NCBI GenBank assembly: GCA_021795275.1
Contig: JAJYPO010000055.1
Span: 1-12,787, forward strand
DNA: 12,787 nt
Reading direction: 5' to 3'
From: Nitrospirota bacterium
GTDB lineage: Bacteria > Nitrospirota_A > Leptospirillia > Leptospirillales > Leptospirillaceae
Part shown: positions 6,740-12,586 of the stretch, piece by piece
How positions within the stretch are numbered: position 1 is the first letter of the stretch
Layout of the letters: every line of letters begins with the position of its first letter
Translations under genes and position numbers: made by a program
The notes under the pieces: generated by a model
What the model was told of the DNA's origin: nothing
Database searches by the model: none
The model's input: the letters and a program-made list of their open reading frames with translations, nothing else

Positions 6740-7633
6740 TTAGGATGTTGCTCCAGTGGCGGCCAGTTTTTCGGCCTTTTTCTTTTCTGCCAGACCATCG
6801 AGGAAGGACTGGGCCTCAGGGGAGATGAACTCCCGGAACTTGAACCGTTCGCCGGGTGCCTCTGAGGTCCGCATTTCCTGAAGGCCTTCCATGCTCTGCT
6901 TTCCAATTTCCAGAATGCAAGGAGTGTAGATCTGGATATAGGTGGGACCGACCTCGCGGGCAATGAGAACGGCCTGCTTGATGACCTTTTCCACCAGGCT
7001 CGGCTTGCTGGCTGTCATGATTGCGACATAATCGCATCCTGATTCGCGGGCAATTTCGGGAAGCCGAACTTTTTCAAACTTCTTGCCCACCGGGGCCATC
7101 TTTGCCAGAAATCCTTTTTGCATGAGACCGGACTCCTGACCCCCTGTATTCGCATAGAGCTCGTTGTCGAAACAGATTGTCGTGAACCGCTCCTTACGGA
7201 ACCAGGACTGAAGGGTCATGTCGAGCCCGATGTCGACCGTGGCGCCATCGCCGGCCAGGACAATGACGTCCTTCACCTTGTCCGGGAAACGGACGGCAAG
7301 CGCACGTTTGAGACCGGTCGCGATAGCGTTCTGGTTTCCGAAGAGGGAGTGAATGTTGTGGACGGCAATCATCGGAAAGACCAGACTTGTGCACCCCGTC
7401 GACCCGACCATCACAGTGTCCTCCGGATTCGGAATGGAGGCCATGATGTGCCGGAAGGCGATCGACTCGGGGCAGCCCGCGCAGAGAGAATGTTCGGCGA
7501 TCAGCTCTGTCGCGGTTCCGAAATCCTTCCATCCACGGTTGGGTGATTCGAAGGTCCCGTTCTCCACAAGGTCGAGATAATCCTGTGGCATAATATCGAC
7601 AAATTCCTTGTTTATCTGAATTTTCTTACCCAT
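6740..7633 (-). CDS. Beta subunit (thiamine diphosphate-binding) of 2-oxoacid:ferredoxin oxidoreductase
   Basis: 297-aa subunit that binds the thiamine diphosphate pyrophosphate with Mg2+ and a [4Fe-4S] cluster. The ThDP motif runs from GDG (128-130) to FDNELYANTGGQ (155-166). Four cysteines fit the cluster ligands of this family: C51 and C54 in LCAGCPES, C81 in GSTGCTS and C239 in YTPCILE. The start at 7633 is clear: AAGGAG lies 8 bases upstream and the ATG overlaps the last 8 bases of the alpha gene, implying coupled translation. An upstream in-frame reading to 7687 is just overlap with alpha. A roughly 40-residue N-terminal extension before the first Cys pair and a Lys/Ala-rich C-terminal tail are the only additions. 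Pyruvate and 2-oxoglutarate enzymes share all these motifs. Confidence 0.94.
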   Translation of the reverse strand: MGKKIQINKEFVDIMPQDYLDLVENGTFESPNRGWKDFGTATELIAEHSLCAGCPESIAFRHIMASIPNPEDTVMVGSTGCTSLVFPMIAVHNIHSLFGNQNAIATGLKRALAVRFPDKVKDVIVLAGDGATVDIGLDMTLQSWFRKERFTTICFDNELYANTGGQESGLMQKGFLAKMAPVGKKFEKVRLPEIARESGCDYVAIMTASKPSLVEKVIKQAVLIAREVGPTYIQIYTPCILEIGKQSMEGLQEMRTSEAPGERFKFREFISPEAQSFLDGLAEKKKAEKLAATGATS

Positions 7634-8846
7634 GGACGAGCTCCTTATTCCGGCGGTGCGCCAGATGTTTTTCGATCTCCTCAACAATAATTTCCGGGGG
7701 CATTGTCATGCCACCGGCGACATGCGGGCCGGCAATGACGCGGCCGTTGCGATCGATCGTGGATTTGATCTCCCGGGCCAGCCATCCGGCCACATTGAAC
7801 TCCGGAACGAAAATATGCTTTGCGTGTTCCGTCGCCTTCCGGAGCTCTTCCGTCGGGAAGGGCCGAAGGGTCTTGATCTTGACAATACCAACCTTGACTC
7901 CCTTGTCCCTGAAAAGGCGAACGGCTTCCCTTGCCTGCGAAACGGCGGTGCCTGATGCAACCATCAAGATCTCCGCATCAGGATTCTCAACCTCGATCAG
8001 ACCATCGAGAATCGGAATGGTATGTTTTCGCGAGCGCTCGATGGCTGCCCGGATTTCAAGCTGCCAGCTCGCATGCGTCATATAGCTGATGTAATTGGAT
8101 TTCATAACGAAGGGATCGCGCATCATGCGAACTGGAGGAACCTCCATGTCCATGCAGACGACCGGGCTCCGGTAAGGATCGTAATGCGGCAGGGCCAGAT
8201 CCTCCGGAGTCATCATGACCATATCTTTGGTGTGGGTGACGAAAAATCCGTCACAGATGACGCCGATGGGAAGATGAACCTCCGGCTGCTCCGCAACATA
8301 GTACCCCTTGAGCATGAAATCAAAGAGATCCTGGGCGGTTTCCGCATGCCAGAGGAGCATTCCGGTCTCCAGCATGAAGGCGATTTCCAGCGTATCCGGC
8401 TGGATGGTCAGGGGCGAGTTTACCCCCCGGACCGTAAAGACCACCTGGATGGGGAGGCGGCTACCGGCCCACATCGGAAAGTTTTCGAATGCCCGGAGTG
8501 TTCCCGGACCGGCCGTGGTCGTGAAGACTCTGGCTCCGCCAAAGGCGGCTCCCGCGCACTGGCCCATAACGGCGAACTCCGATTCACCGCGCATGTAGTC
8601 TCCGACATATCCTTCCGCAAAGAGCTCGCCAACCAGGGACGAGGCTTCGGACTGCGGCGTGATGGGATAGGCAACGGAAAAATCCACGCTGGCACGTCTG
8701 ATCGCCTCGCGAATGACCTCAGACCCGGTCAGGAACGAAGGGGTTCGGGGGGAAAGGAAGAACATCTCGTTGGGATCCGTGATCAGCTGGCCTTTCTTGT
8801 TTCGTTGACCGATCTTTGGAACCCGGGAATTTGTCTCTGTCGCCAT
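7626..8846 (-). CDS. Alpha subunit of 2-oxoacid (pyruvate or 2-oxoglutarate):ferredoxin oxidoreductase
   Basis: 406-aa catalytic subunit. With beta, gamma and delta it interconverts a 2-oxoacid plus CoA with acyl-CoA plus CO2 using ferredoxin; run in reverse it fixes CO2 in the reductive TCA cycle. The pyrimidine-binding domain shows AYPITPQSE (59-67), MRGESEFAVMG with the ThDP-activating Glu at about 90, TTTAGPGT (109-116) and FTVRGVNSPLTI, whose Arg140 sits where the substrate-contacting Arg of known pyruvate enzymes lies. The transketolase C-terminal-like domain covers about 280-395, including IKTLRPFP. A 35-residue polar N-terminal extension precedes the first domain. The ATG at 8846 has AAGGAG 8 bases upstream. 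It is the first gene of the operon behind a long leader. Substrate choice is not visible; separate alpha-beta-gamma-delta genes are the arrangement also found, with an added epsilon, in Hydrogenobacter. Confidence 0.94.
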   Translation of the reverse strand: MATETNSRVPKIGQRNKKGQLITDPNEMFFLSPRTPSFLTGSEVIREAIRRASVDFSVAYPITPQSEASSLVGELFAEGYVGDYMRGESEFAVMGQCAGAAFGGARVFTTTAGPGTLRAFENFPMWAGSRLPIQVVFTVRGVNSPLTIQPDTLEIAFMLETGMLLWHAETAQDLFDFMLKGYYVAEQPEVHLPIGVICDGFFVTHTKDMVMMTPEDLALPHYDPYRSPVVCMDMEVPPVRMMRDPFVMKSNYISYMTHASWQLEIRAAIERSRKHTIPILDGLIEVENPDAEILMVASGTAVSQAREAVRLFRDKGVKVGIVKIKTLRPFPTEELRKATEHAKHIFVPEFNVAGWLAREIKSTIDRNGRVIAGPHVAGGMTMPPEIIVEEIEKHLAHRRNKELVHG

Positions 8847-8879
8847 CTTTCTGCTCCTTCAAGTAAAAGTGCTATCCCG

Positions 8880-8895
8880 AGAGAGCCGACTCTCT
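8880..8895. repeat. Short inverted repeat 35 bases before the alpha start
   Basis: AGAGAG, a 4-base loop, CTCTCT. It would form a small 6-bp hairpin in the operon leader not far before the AAGGAG ribosome site. It could modulate translation or be chance. Confidence 0.3.
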
Positions 8896-8966
8896 TCATG
8901 ATCAAAGAGGCAGGACGGCTTCCTCCGGGAGGCCCGGTTGATCCTTTGAGCATATCCGCAAGGGAT

Positions 8967-8994
8967 CCTGGCATTCGCTCGTACTCATGCCAGG
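8967..8994. repeat. 8-bp perfect inverted repeat in the oxidoreductase leader
   Basis: CCTGGCAT and ATGCCAGG separated by 12 bases, a spacing and symmetry that suit either a dimeric regulator site or an RNA stem-loop. It lies about 120-150 bases upstream of the alpha ATG and about 160-190 bases downstream of the predicted transcription start. No T-run follows it on the minus strand. Confidence 0.5.
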
Positions 8995-9162
8995 CCCGCG
9001 ATATTTCGGTGACCTGAAAAACCTCTCAGACCGGACACATCTCCCCGGACCCTCCGAGAACCGAAAGGCCTTGGAGAGCGCGAAATCCATGTCGTGGTCT
9101 GGCAGGGACCAGAAGAATCCTGCATTGCAGACCAAGACCGGCAAAGGGGAAACGGTCCGTCA

Positions 9163-9192
9163 ATTCTAAAGTCCGCCGCTAGCTAAAGTCAA
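9163..9192 (-). promoter_or_regulatory. Predicted sigma70-type promoter of the oxidoreductase operon
   Basis: On the minus strand TTGACT (9187-9192), an 18-base spacer, then TAGAAT (9163-9168); each hexamer matches consensus at 5 of 6 positions. It lies in the locally A+T-richer part of the gap, about 70-100 bases past the end of the DUF1841 gene, and reads toward the alpha gene. No equally good promoter was seen closer to 8846. Confidence 0.62.
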
Positions 9193-9263
9193 GGACATCC
9201 TCGAAAAATGCAGACGAAAATCGAATATCATTTCCCGTTTTCCATGGACCAATTGACGCCGGA

Positions 9264-9668
9264 CTAGAGAAAGGCCAGCCCCTGGACATAACGGGATTCG
9301 TCAAACGAGTCGCTCTTGCGGACAGATTCAAAATAGAGTTTGCCGTACCATCCCATCAGCGCGTGAAGAGCCTCATGTTCGCCCTCTCCCCGCTCCACGA
9401 GGTGAAGATAGGCTTTCTTCACCTCGGCCGGGATTCCCTGCCGGATCTGTCGCCCGACGATCAGATGCAAGGCGACATGCACAAAAGGGTTGACCATTTG
9501 CCCGTCGATTTCGAGTGGACGAGCCGGATCCTTTCCGGGATCGTTCCAGATCTCCGCAAACTCCGGGTGCATCTCAAGGATTTCCGCAATATCCCGTTCC
9601 TCCCCTGAAAGATCCCCTTCCCGGGCGACCAACCTGATATGCTCGAGAAGATCTGCGTCAAAAAGCAT
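9264..9668 (-). CDS. DUF1841-family protein
   Basis: 134 aa, soluble, function unknown. It matches the DUF1841 pattern: an ILEMHPEF segment (30-37), NPFVHVALHLIVGRQI (60-75), a VERGEGEHEALHALM segment (91-105) and a closing helix. Four histidines fall as two H-x3-H pairs, H64/H68 and H98/H102, which could form a metal site between helices (inference; I know of no proven metal). The ATG at 9668 has AGGGG about 8 bases upstream, and it follows the small unknown gene by 29 bases, so it is probably the last gene of the operon beginning at 10615. No clear terminator follows. DUF1841 is best known from proteobacteria, so its presence here in a possible Nitrospirota genome is worth noting. Confidence 0.8.
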   Translation of the reverse strand: MLFDADLLEHIRLVAREGDLSGEERDIAEILEMHPEFAEIWNDPGKDPARPLEIDGQMVNPFVHVALHLIVGRQIRQGIPAEVKKAYLHLVERGEGEHEALHALMGWYGKLYFESVRKSDSFDESRYVQGLAFL

Positions 9669-9697
9669 GTCCCGTCCCCTCTGTTTTCATCTTCGGC

Positions 9698-9982
9698 TCA
9701 AGGCGTTTCGGTCACATGAATTCTGCGACCCCTCGAACCCATTCCGTAGACATTCACGACTTTTTTTCCCTGGCGCAGGTGATAGGTTTCCCATGCGGGA
9801 GACACTCCGTTGAGCGAAGCGGTCGGATCCTCTCCTCCCGCCCTGAAATAGTCGGGATAGGTAAGGCCCGCATCCCACACATCCTCAAGGAGACATCCCG
9901 TCACGAAGCCTTCCCCCGAAAGGGTAACCCCCTTGAGGATTTCCTGAATTTTCTCAGGGTCGTTTATTTCGACCGGATCCAT
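9698..9982 (-). CDS. Small protein of unknown function (94 aa)
   Basis: Not recognised. The product starts MDPVEINDPEKIQEIL, has one Cys (in VTGCLLEDVWD), no membrane segment and a basic, beta-like C-terminal third (GKKVVNVYGMGSRGRRIHV). The first half looks like a helix followed by a short acidic region. I prefer the ATG at 9982, which has GGAGGG 9 bases upstream; an in-frame ATG at 10003 would add seven residues (MFGGTEG) and has a weaker AAGGA very close to it. It lies between the J-like-domain gene and the DUF1841 gene, all on the same strand with small gaps, so it is probably co-transcribed and may act with one of them. Confidence 0.65.
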   Translation of the reverse strand: MDPVEINDPEKIQEILKGVTLSGEGFVTGCLLEDVWDAGLTYPDYFRAGGEDPTASLNGVSPAWETYHLRQGKKVVNVYGMGSRGRRIHVTETP

Positions 9983-10024
9983 ACCTTCAGTCCCTCCAAA
10001 CATGCATCCTTAGCCCGTCAATCC

Positions 10025-10615
10025 TTATTTTTCGCCCCGGGCCATTCCGCAGTATTCCTTCAGAATGGCGTAGGCATCAAGAATTTCTCGCATTCTGGCT
10101 TCCTGACTCCTGTCTCCGGAGCGCATGTCCGGATGCAGCTCCTTCAGAAGAGCCCGGGCTTTCTTCCGGACCTCCTCCCAGAGGGAGGAATCTGGCAGTC
10201 CCAGCGTGCGATAGGCCGCCTTCAAACGATCCTCGCGTCCGGACTCAGGATTTTGTCCCCCGTCCCCCGCTCCCATCCGGAAGAATTTCTCCCAGGGAAA
10301 GGCCGCCCTTTTTCGGCGGGGACGATTTCTGAGCAGGCTGTCCATCTCCTCGAAGCGGTCTTCCAGAAATTCCGCCTTCCGGGCGATCTTGGCCAGACCG
10401 GAGCGCGACGACTCCCGGAGAACCTCTTCCAGAAGTCCGGAGAAAAGGCGGTCAAGTTCGGTGAACCGCTCCTCCATTTCGCCGAAGCCGCTTACGGCCC
10501 AGTCCATTTCGAGGGAGCGCTCGAGAGAAAACCAGGAAGATTCCTGGCATCGGCAGACCATCCGTTCGATGTGGCCCACGAGCTCCTGCCTGATCTCTCC
10601 GGGGGTCCTCTCCAA
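10025..10615 (-). CDS. Protein with a C-terminal J-like domain
   Basis: 196 aa. The C-terminal part, about residues 128-190, reads as a J domain: LKAAYRTLGLPDSSLWEEV, then KKARALLKELHPD with the HPD tripeptide at 161-163, then MREILDAYAILKEY as helix III. This places the J domain at the end of the protein, as in class C J-proteins, rather than at the start as in DnaJ. The N-terminal 125 residues are acidic and helical with a CRC pair (21-23) and probably form a client-binding or coiled-coil region; a Gly/Pro-rich linker (114-126) separates the two. It would presumably recruit DnaK to a specific partner. The start is a TTG at 10615 with GGAG about 8 bases upstream; no in-frame ATG lies closer to the promoter. 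It is the first gene of a three-gene operon. Confidence 0.78.
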   Translation of the reverse strand: MERTPGEIRQELVGHIERMVCRCQESSWFSLERSLEMDWAVSGFGEMEERFTELDRLFSGLLEEVLRESSRSGLAKIARKAEFLEDRFEEMDSLLRNRPRRKRAAFPWEKFFRMGAGDGGQNPESGREDRLKAAYRTLGLPDSSLWEEVRKKARALLKELHPDMRSGDRSQEARMREILDAYAILKEYCGMARGEK

Positions 10616-10666
10616 TCCCGCGCTCCTTCCGCATTGAAGGTCCTGGAAAAAATACTGGGAATGTTC

Positions 10667-10695
10667 ATTTTAAAGGCAATCTCCCCGATGTTCAA
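10667..10695 (-). promoter_or_regulatory. Promoter of the J-protein / DUF1841 operon
   Basis: On the minus strand TTGAAC (10690-10695), a 17-base spacer and TAAAAT (10667-10672), both close to sigma70 consensus. The predicted start near 10660 leaves a leader of about 45 nt before the TTG start codon at 10615. Confidence 0.65.
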
Positions 10696-10714
10696 ATCGA
10701 CCCCCGTAACAAGT

Positions 10715-10743
10715 TTGCATTAAAACTAAAATCATGCAACAAT
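10715..10743 (+). promoter_or_regulatory. Possible promoter of the YceI-family gene
   Basis: TTGCAT (10715-10720), 17 bases, AACAAT (10738-10743); each hexamer matches at 4 of 6. It lies in the A+T-rich part of the divergent gap, 20 bases from the opposite promoter, and is only a candidate. Confidence 0.3.
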
Positions 10744-10771
10744 GAACTGGTCATCGCACTCACGATGCGAA

Positions 10772-10796
10772 ATGCGTTAGGCTCCACCTAACGCAT
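10772..10796. repeat. 10-bp perfect inverted repeat upstream of the YceI-family gene
   Basis: ATGCGTTAGG, a 5-base loop CTCCA, CCTAACGCAT. It ends about 18 bases before the AAGGAG ribosome site (10815-10820) of the gene at 10827. No T-run follows, so a terminator is unlikely; it could be an operator for a dimeric regulator, or a stem-loop in the mRNA leader. Confidence 0.62.
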
Positions 10797-10826
10797 GCCT
10801 CACAACTTTCATCCAAGGAGATTTCC

Positions 10827-11480
10827 ATGCGCCTAACCCCCGGGATTCGGAAACCCCGCGTGATCGGGACAGCCACCGCGACCTTGCTCCTCCTTTTCCT
10901 CGTTTTCAACGGCATTCTCCCCGCCTGGTCGGCCTCCTACAAAAACGGAACCGGAGATCCCTCCGGACTTTACAGAATCGACCCCGACCACACCTCGGTG
11001 ACCTTTACCGTGGGACATGCGGGGGTGGCCACAGCCGTCGGGCGCTTCGATACCATCAGCGGACACTACCGGCTCGATTCCGGAAAAACGGATGTGGTCA
11101 TCAACATCGCCACGAACAGCATCGACACCGACCATCCCATGCGAGACAAAGATCTGAGGGGGCCAGACTTTTTTGACGCCAGGACCTTTCCCACGATCCG
11201 CTTCGTTGCCACCCGCTATAAAAAAACAGGGAAAAAAACGGGCCTTCTGACCGGAAAACTCTCCCTTCATGGAAAAACCCGCACCGTCACCTTAAAGGTT
11301 CATGAGGTCGGAGCCGCCAATGTTTCAGCCCTCCCGAAACCCTGGGGCGGATATCTGACCGGATACGACGCCGAAGGGGCGGTCCGGAGAAGCGACTTCG
11401 GAATCACGACCTATCCGGGCATGATCGGAGACAAGGTCCAGCTCTACATCAGTGTCGAAGGAATCAGAGAGAATAAGTAA
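10827..11480 (+). CDS. Secreted YceI-family (lipocalin-like, isoprenoid-binding) protein
   Basis: 217 aa. A signal peptide is clear: a basic start MRLTPGIRKPR, a hydrophobic core TATATLLLLFLVFNGIL and a cleavage site in AWSA-S near residue 36. The mature part is a typical YceI domain: LYRIDPDHTSVTFTVGHAG, then GRFDTISGHYRLD, IATNSIDTDHPMRDKDLRG, FFDARTFPTIRF, TGKLSLHGKTRTVTL and a closing RSDFGITTYPGMIGDKVQL. YceI proteins are periplasmic barrels binding long isoprenoid or lipid chains; one structurally known member binds an octaprenyl chain, but the cellular role is unsettled. AAGGAG lies 6 bases before the ATG. A hairpin follows the stop by about 8 bases, before the membrane-protein gene, so it may be transcribed alone. 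The family call is firm and the ligand is not known. Confidence 0.92.
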   Translation: MRLTPGIRKPRVIGTATATLLLLFLVFNGILPAWSASYKNGTGDPSGLYRIDPDHTSVTFTVGHAGVATAVGRFDTISGHYRLDSGKTDVVINIATNSIDTDHPMRDKDLRGPDFFDARTFPTIRFVATRYKKTGKKTGLLTGKLSLHGKTRTVTLKVHEVGAANVSALPKPWGGYLTGYDAEGAVRRSDFGITTYPGMIGDKVQLYISVEGIRENK

Positions 11481-11487
11481 TCGTGAA

Positions 11488-11509
11488 AAGGGGGGCTTAA
11501 GCCCCCCTT
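11488..11509 (+). terminator. GC-rich hairpin after the YceI-family gene
   Basis: AAGGGGGGC, loop TTAA, GCCCCCCTT: a perfect 9-bp stem beginning 8 bases after the stop. No T-run follows on the plus strand (ACCTCACACC), while four T follow it on the minus strand; it may terminate weakly, protect the 3' end or attenuate reading into the next gene. Confidence 0.5.
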
Positions 11510-11564
11510 ACCTCACACCATCCCGTCCTCCACATTTTTCATCCGTTCCCGGAGAATACGCCCC

Positions 11565-12428
11565 ATGGAAACACTCTCCATCGCCCCGGCCGTGGCCTTG
11601 ATGTATCCGGCCGCCATTCCGTTCATCTGCGTTCTGCTCCTTCTTTCGTCCATACGGCTTCTTCCAAAAAAATGGCTGAAAAGCCCCCTTCTTGTGGCGG
11701 ATCTCGTCATCCTCTCGGGGATTCTTCTTGTCTTCGCCGTGTTCGATCCCGGCTCGATCCGCCATTTTTTTGATCCGGATCGGCCAATGGACTGGATTCC
11801 GCTTCTCGCCTCCGCAATCTTCATTTTGAGACACCTGTTTCCGGGGAGATCTCTGTTTCCCCTCGAGTCAGTCGGGGTGATTTTGGGCCTCCTTCTTCTG
11901 ACCCTTCCGATTCTCAGACAGGACTCCCTGTTTCAGGGAGCCCTTTCTTATATTTCGACCCTCGCGGTCTGGCTCGGAATCCGTTTCAGCTACCCTGTCG
12001 ACCGCATCAAGGGACTCGATCCCCTTTTCCTTCTTCCCCCTTTTTTCACGGCCGCGGCGCTCGCTGTCTTGTCCCCCCTCTCGGGAAGCCTCCTCGTCGG
12101 ACAGCTGGCGGGGGGACTTGCGGCCGTTTTCGGGGCCATGCTTCTGTCTGCCTTTTTCGGAACCCGCATCTCAGGGGTCGAACCCGGATGGGTGATCGGG
12201 GCCCTCCTCGTCATTGGACTCAGGTACGTGGACATTTCGCCGGTGGTGATCAGCTCCCTGGCCGGGGCCCTTTTGGTCGGGGGGCTGGCCGGGCGAGTGT
12301 CGTCATTTGGCCGTAAGGCTGGAACGGGGAAAAGAACCCTTATCGTGGCGGGAGTGTCGATCCTTCCCCTGGTAGCGGCCATCATCGTCGCGGTCAGGAG
12401 TCTCAAGGATCAGGGAGGTGGATACTGA
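11565..12428 (+). CDS. Polytopic membrane protein of unknown function
   Basis: 287 aa with roughly eight to ten hydrophobic segments covering most of the sequence, short polar loops and few charged residues inside the segments. Not recognised: no ATP-binding, transporter or peptidase motif is visible. The second half is Gly/Ala-rich (for example LLVGQLAGGLAAVFGAMLL and SLAGALLVGGLAGRV), which suggests close helix packing, and there is a basic loop SSFGRKAGTGKR before the last segment. It would lie in the inner membrane. The ATG at 11565 has GGAG about 10 bases upstream; an in-frame ATG 12 codons later is a possible alternative. It follows the YceI-family gene after a hairpin and an 84-base gap. 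Gene reality is supported by the long open frame and hydrophobic-segment periodicity, its function by nothing seen here. Confidence 0.8.
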   Translation: METLSIAPAVALMYPAAIPFICVLLLLSSIRLLPKKWLKSPLLVADLVILSGILLVFAVFDPGSIRHFFDPDRPMDWIPLLASAIFILRHLFPGRSLFPLESVGVILGLLLLTLPILRQDSLFQGALSYISTLAVWLGIRFSYPVDRIKGLDPLFLLPPFFTAAALAVLSPLSGSLLVGQLAGGLAAVFGAMLLSAFFGTRISGVEPGWVIGALLVIGLRYVDISPVVISSLAGALLVGGLAGRVSSFGRKAGTGKRTLIVAGVSILPLVAAIIVAVRSLKDQGGGY

Positions 12429-12482
12429 CAGGAATTTCAAAAGAAGTCGATCACGGGCATCGGCAGAATCCATATCGGAAAA

Positions 12483-12497
12483 GGGCGTCAGCCGCCC
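12483..12497 (-). terminator. Weak hairpin at the end of the 32-aa membrane-protein gene
   Basis: On the minus strand GGGCG, loop GCTGA, CGCCC, then TTTTCC, with G-U pairs able to lengthen the stem. The loop contains the TGA stop of the small gene. Candidate rho-independent terminator. Confidence 0.35.
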
Positions 12498-12586
12498 CCC
12501 CTCAGACCGAAAAAAAAGCCGATGGCCGCGCCTACAGCCGAGGCGGCCGCCGCAATGATCCAAAGCTTTTTCCAGTCACCGGCCAT
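12488..12586 (-). CDS. 32-residue predicted single-span membrane protein
   Basis: Reads MAGDWKKLWI, then a strongly hydrophobic stretch of about 20 residues rich in Ala and Gly with the small-residue packing pattern GAAIGFFFG, and ends LRGGG. A Lys-Lys-Leu-Trp membrane-edge belt before the span and an Arg after it are typical of small single-span membrane proteins. The ATG at 12586 has only a weak GGGAT-like site upstream. A hairpin with a short T-run coincides with the stop codon. I do not recognise a family. It lies between the membrane-protein gene ending at 12428 and an unassigned region, on the opposite strand. Because it is short the reading could be chance, but the hydrophobic pattern and the hairpin make it worth recording. 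Confidence 0.45.
   Translation of the reverse strand: MAGDWKKLWIIAAAASAVGAAIGFFFGLRGGG

Larger units (their letters stand above)
8847..9156 (-). other. Long untranslated leader of the oxidoreductase operon (inferred)
   Basis: About 310 nt separate the predicted transcription start from the alpha ATG; the whole gap to the next gene is 417 bases. I see no convincing gene here: an 80-codon minus-strand reading from a TTG at 9144 has no ribosome site, and a 60-codon plus-strand reading is poor. It holds several inverted repeats: 8967-8994, 8880-8895, and TGGTC/GACCA with a 7-base loop near 9096-9112. A TPP riboswitch was considered and not supported. Confidence 0.4.

Noticed and set aside
6062..6865. 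Plus-strand frame of 267 codons opposite the gamma and beta genes
   Set aside because: Antisense to well-supported oxidoreductase subunits and without protein-like features.
8022..9017. Long plus-strand open frame (331 codons) opposite the alpha-subunit gene and its leader
   Set aside because: It is antisense to a gene with clear family motifs, its translation has no recognisable features, and no ribosome site precedes it; a GC-rich shadow frame.
8940..9060. Possible TPP riboswitch in the oxidoreductase leader, suggested by CTGAGAGG followed by a CCTGGCAT...ATGCCAGG stem
   Set aside because: The other conserved TPP-element blocks, in particular an ACCTGAT-like stretch with the right spacing, are absent, and a ThDP-using enzyme is not an expected target. 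A covariance search would settle it.
8902..9144. 80-codon minus-strand frame in the leader as a leader peptide or extra gene
   Set aside because: Starts at TTG without a ribosome site, composition not protein-like, ends shortly before alpha; chance is more likely.
9716..10723. Long plus-strand open frame (335 codons) opposite the J-protein and the small unknown gene
   Set aside because: The minus-strand genes have promoters, ribosome sites and a J-like domain; the opposite reading shows low-complexity Pro/Arg/Ser-rich sequence typical of shadows.
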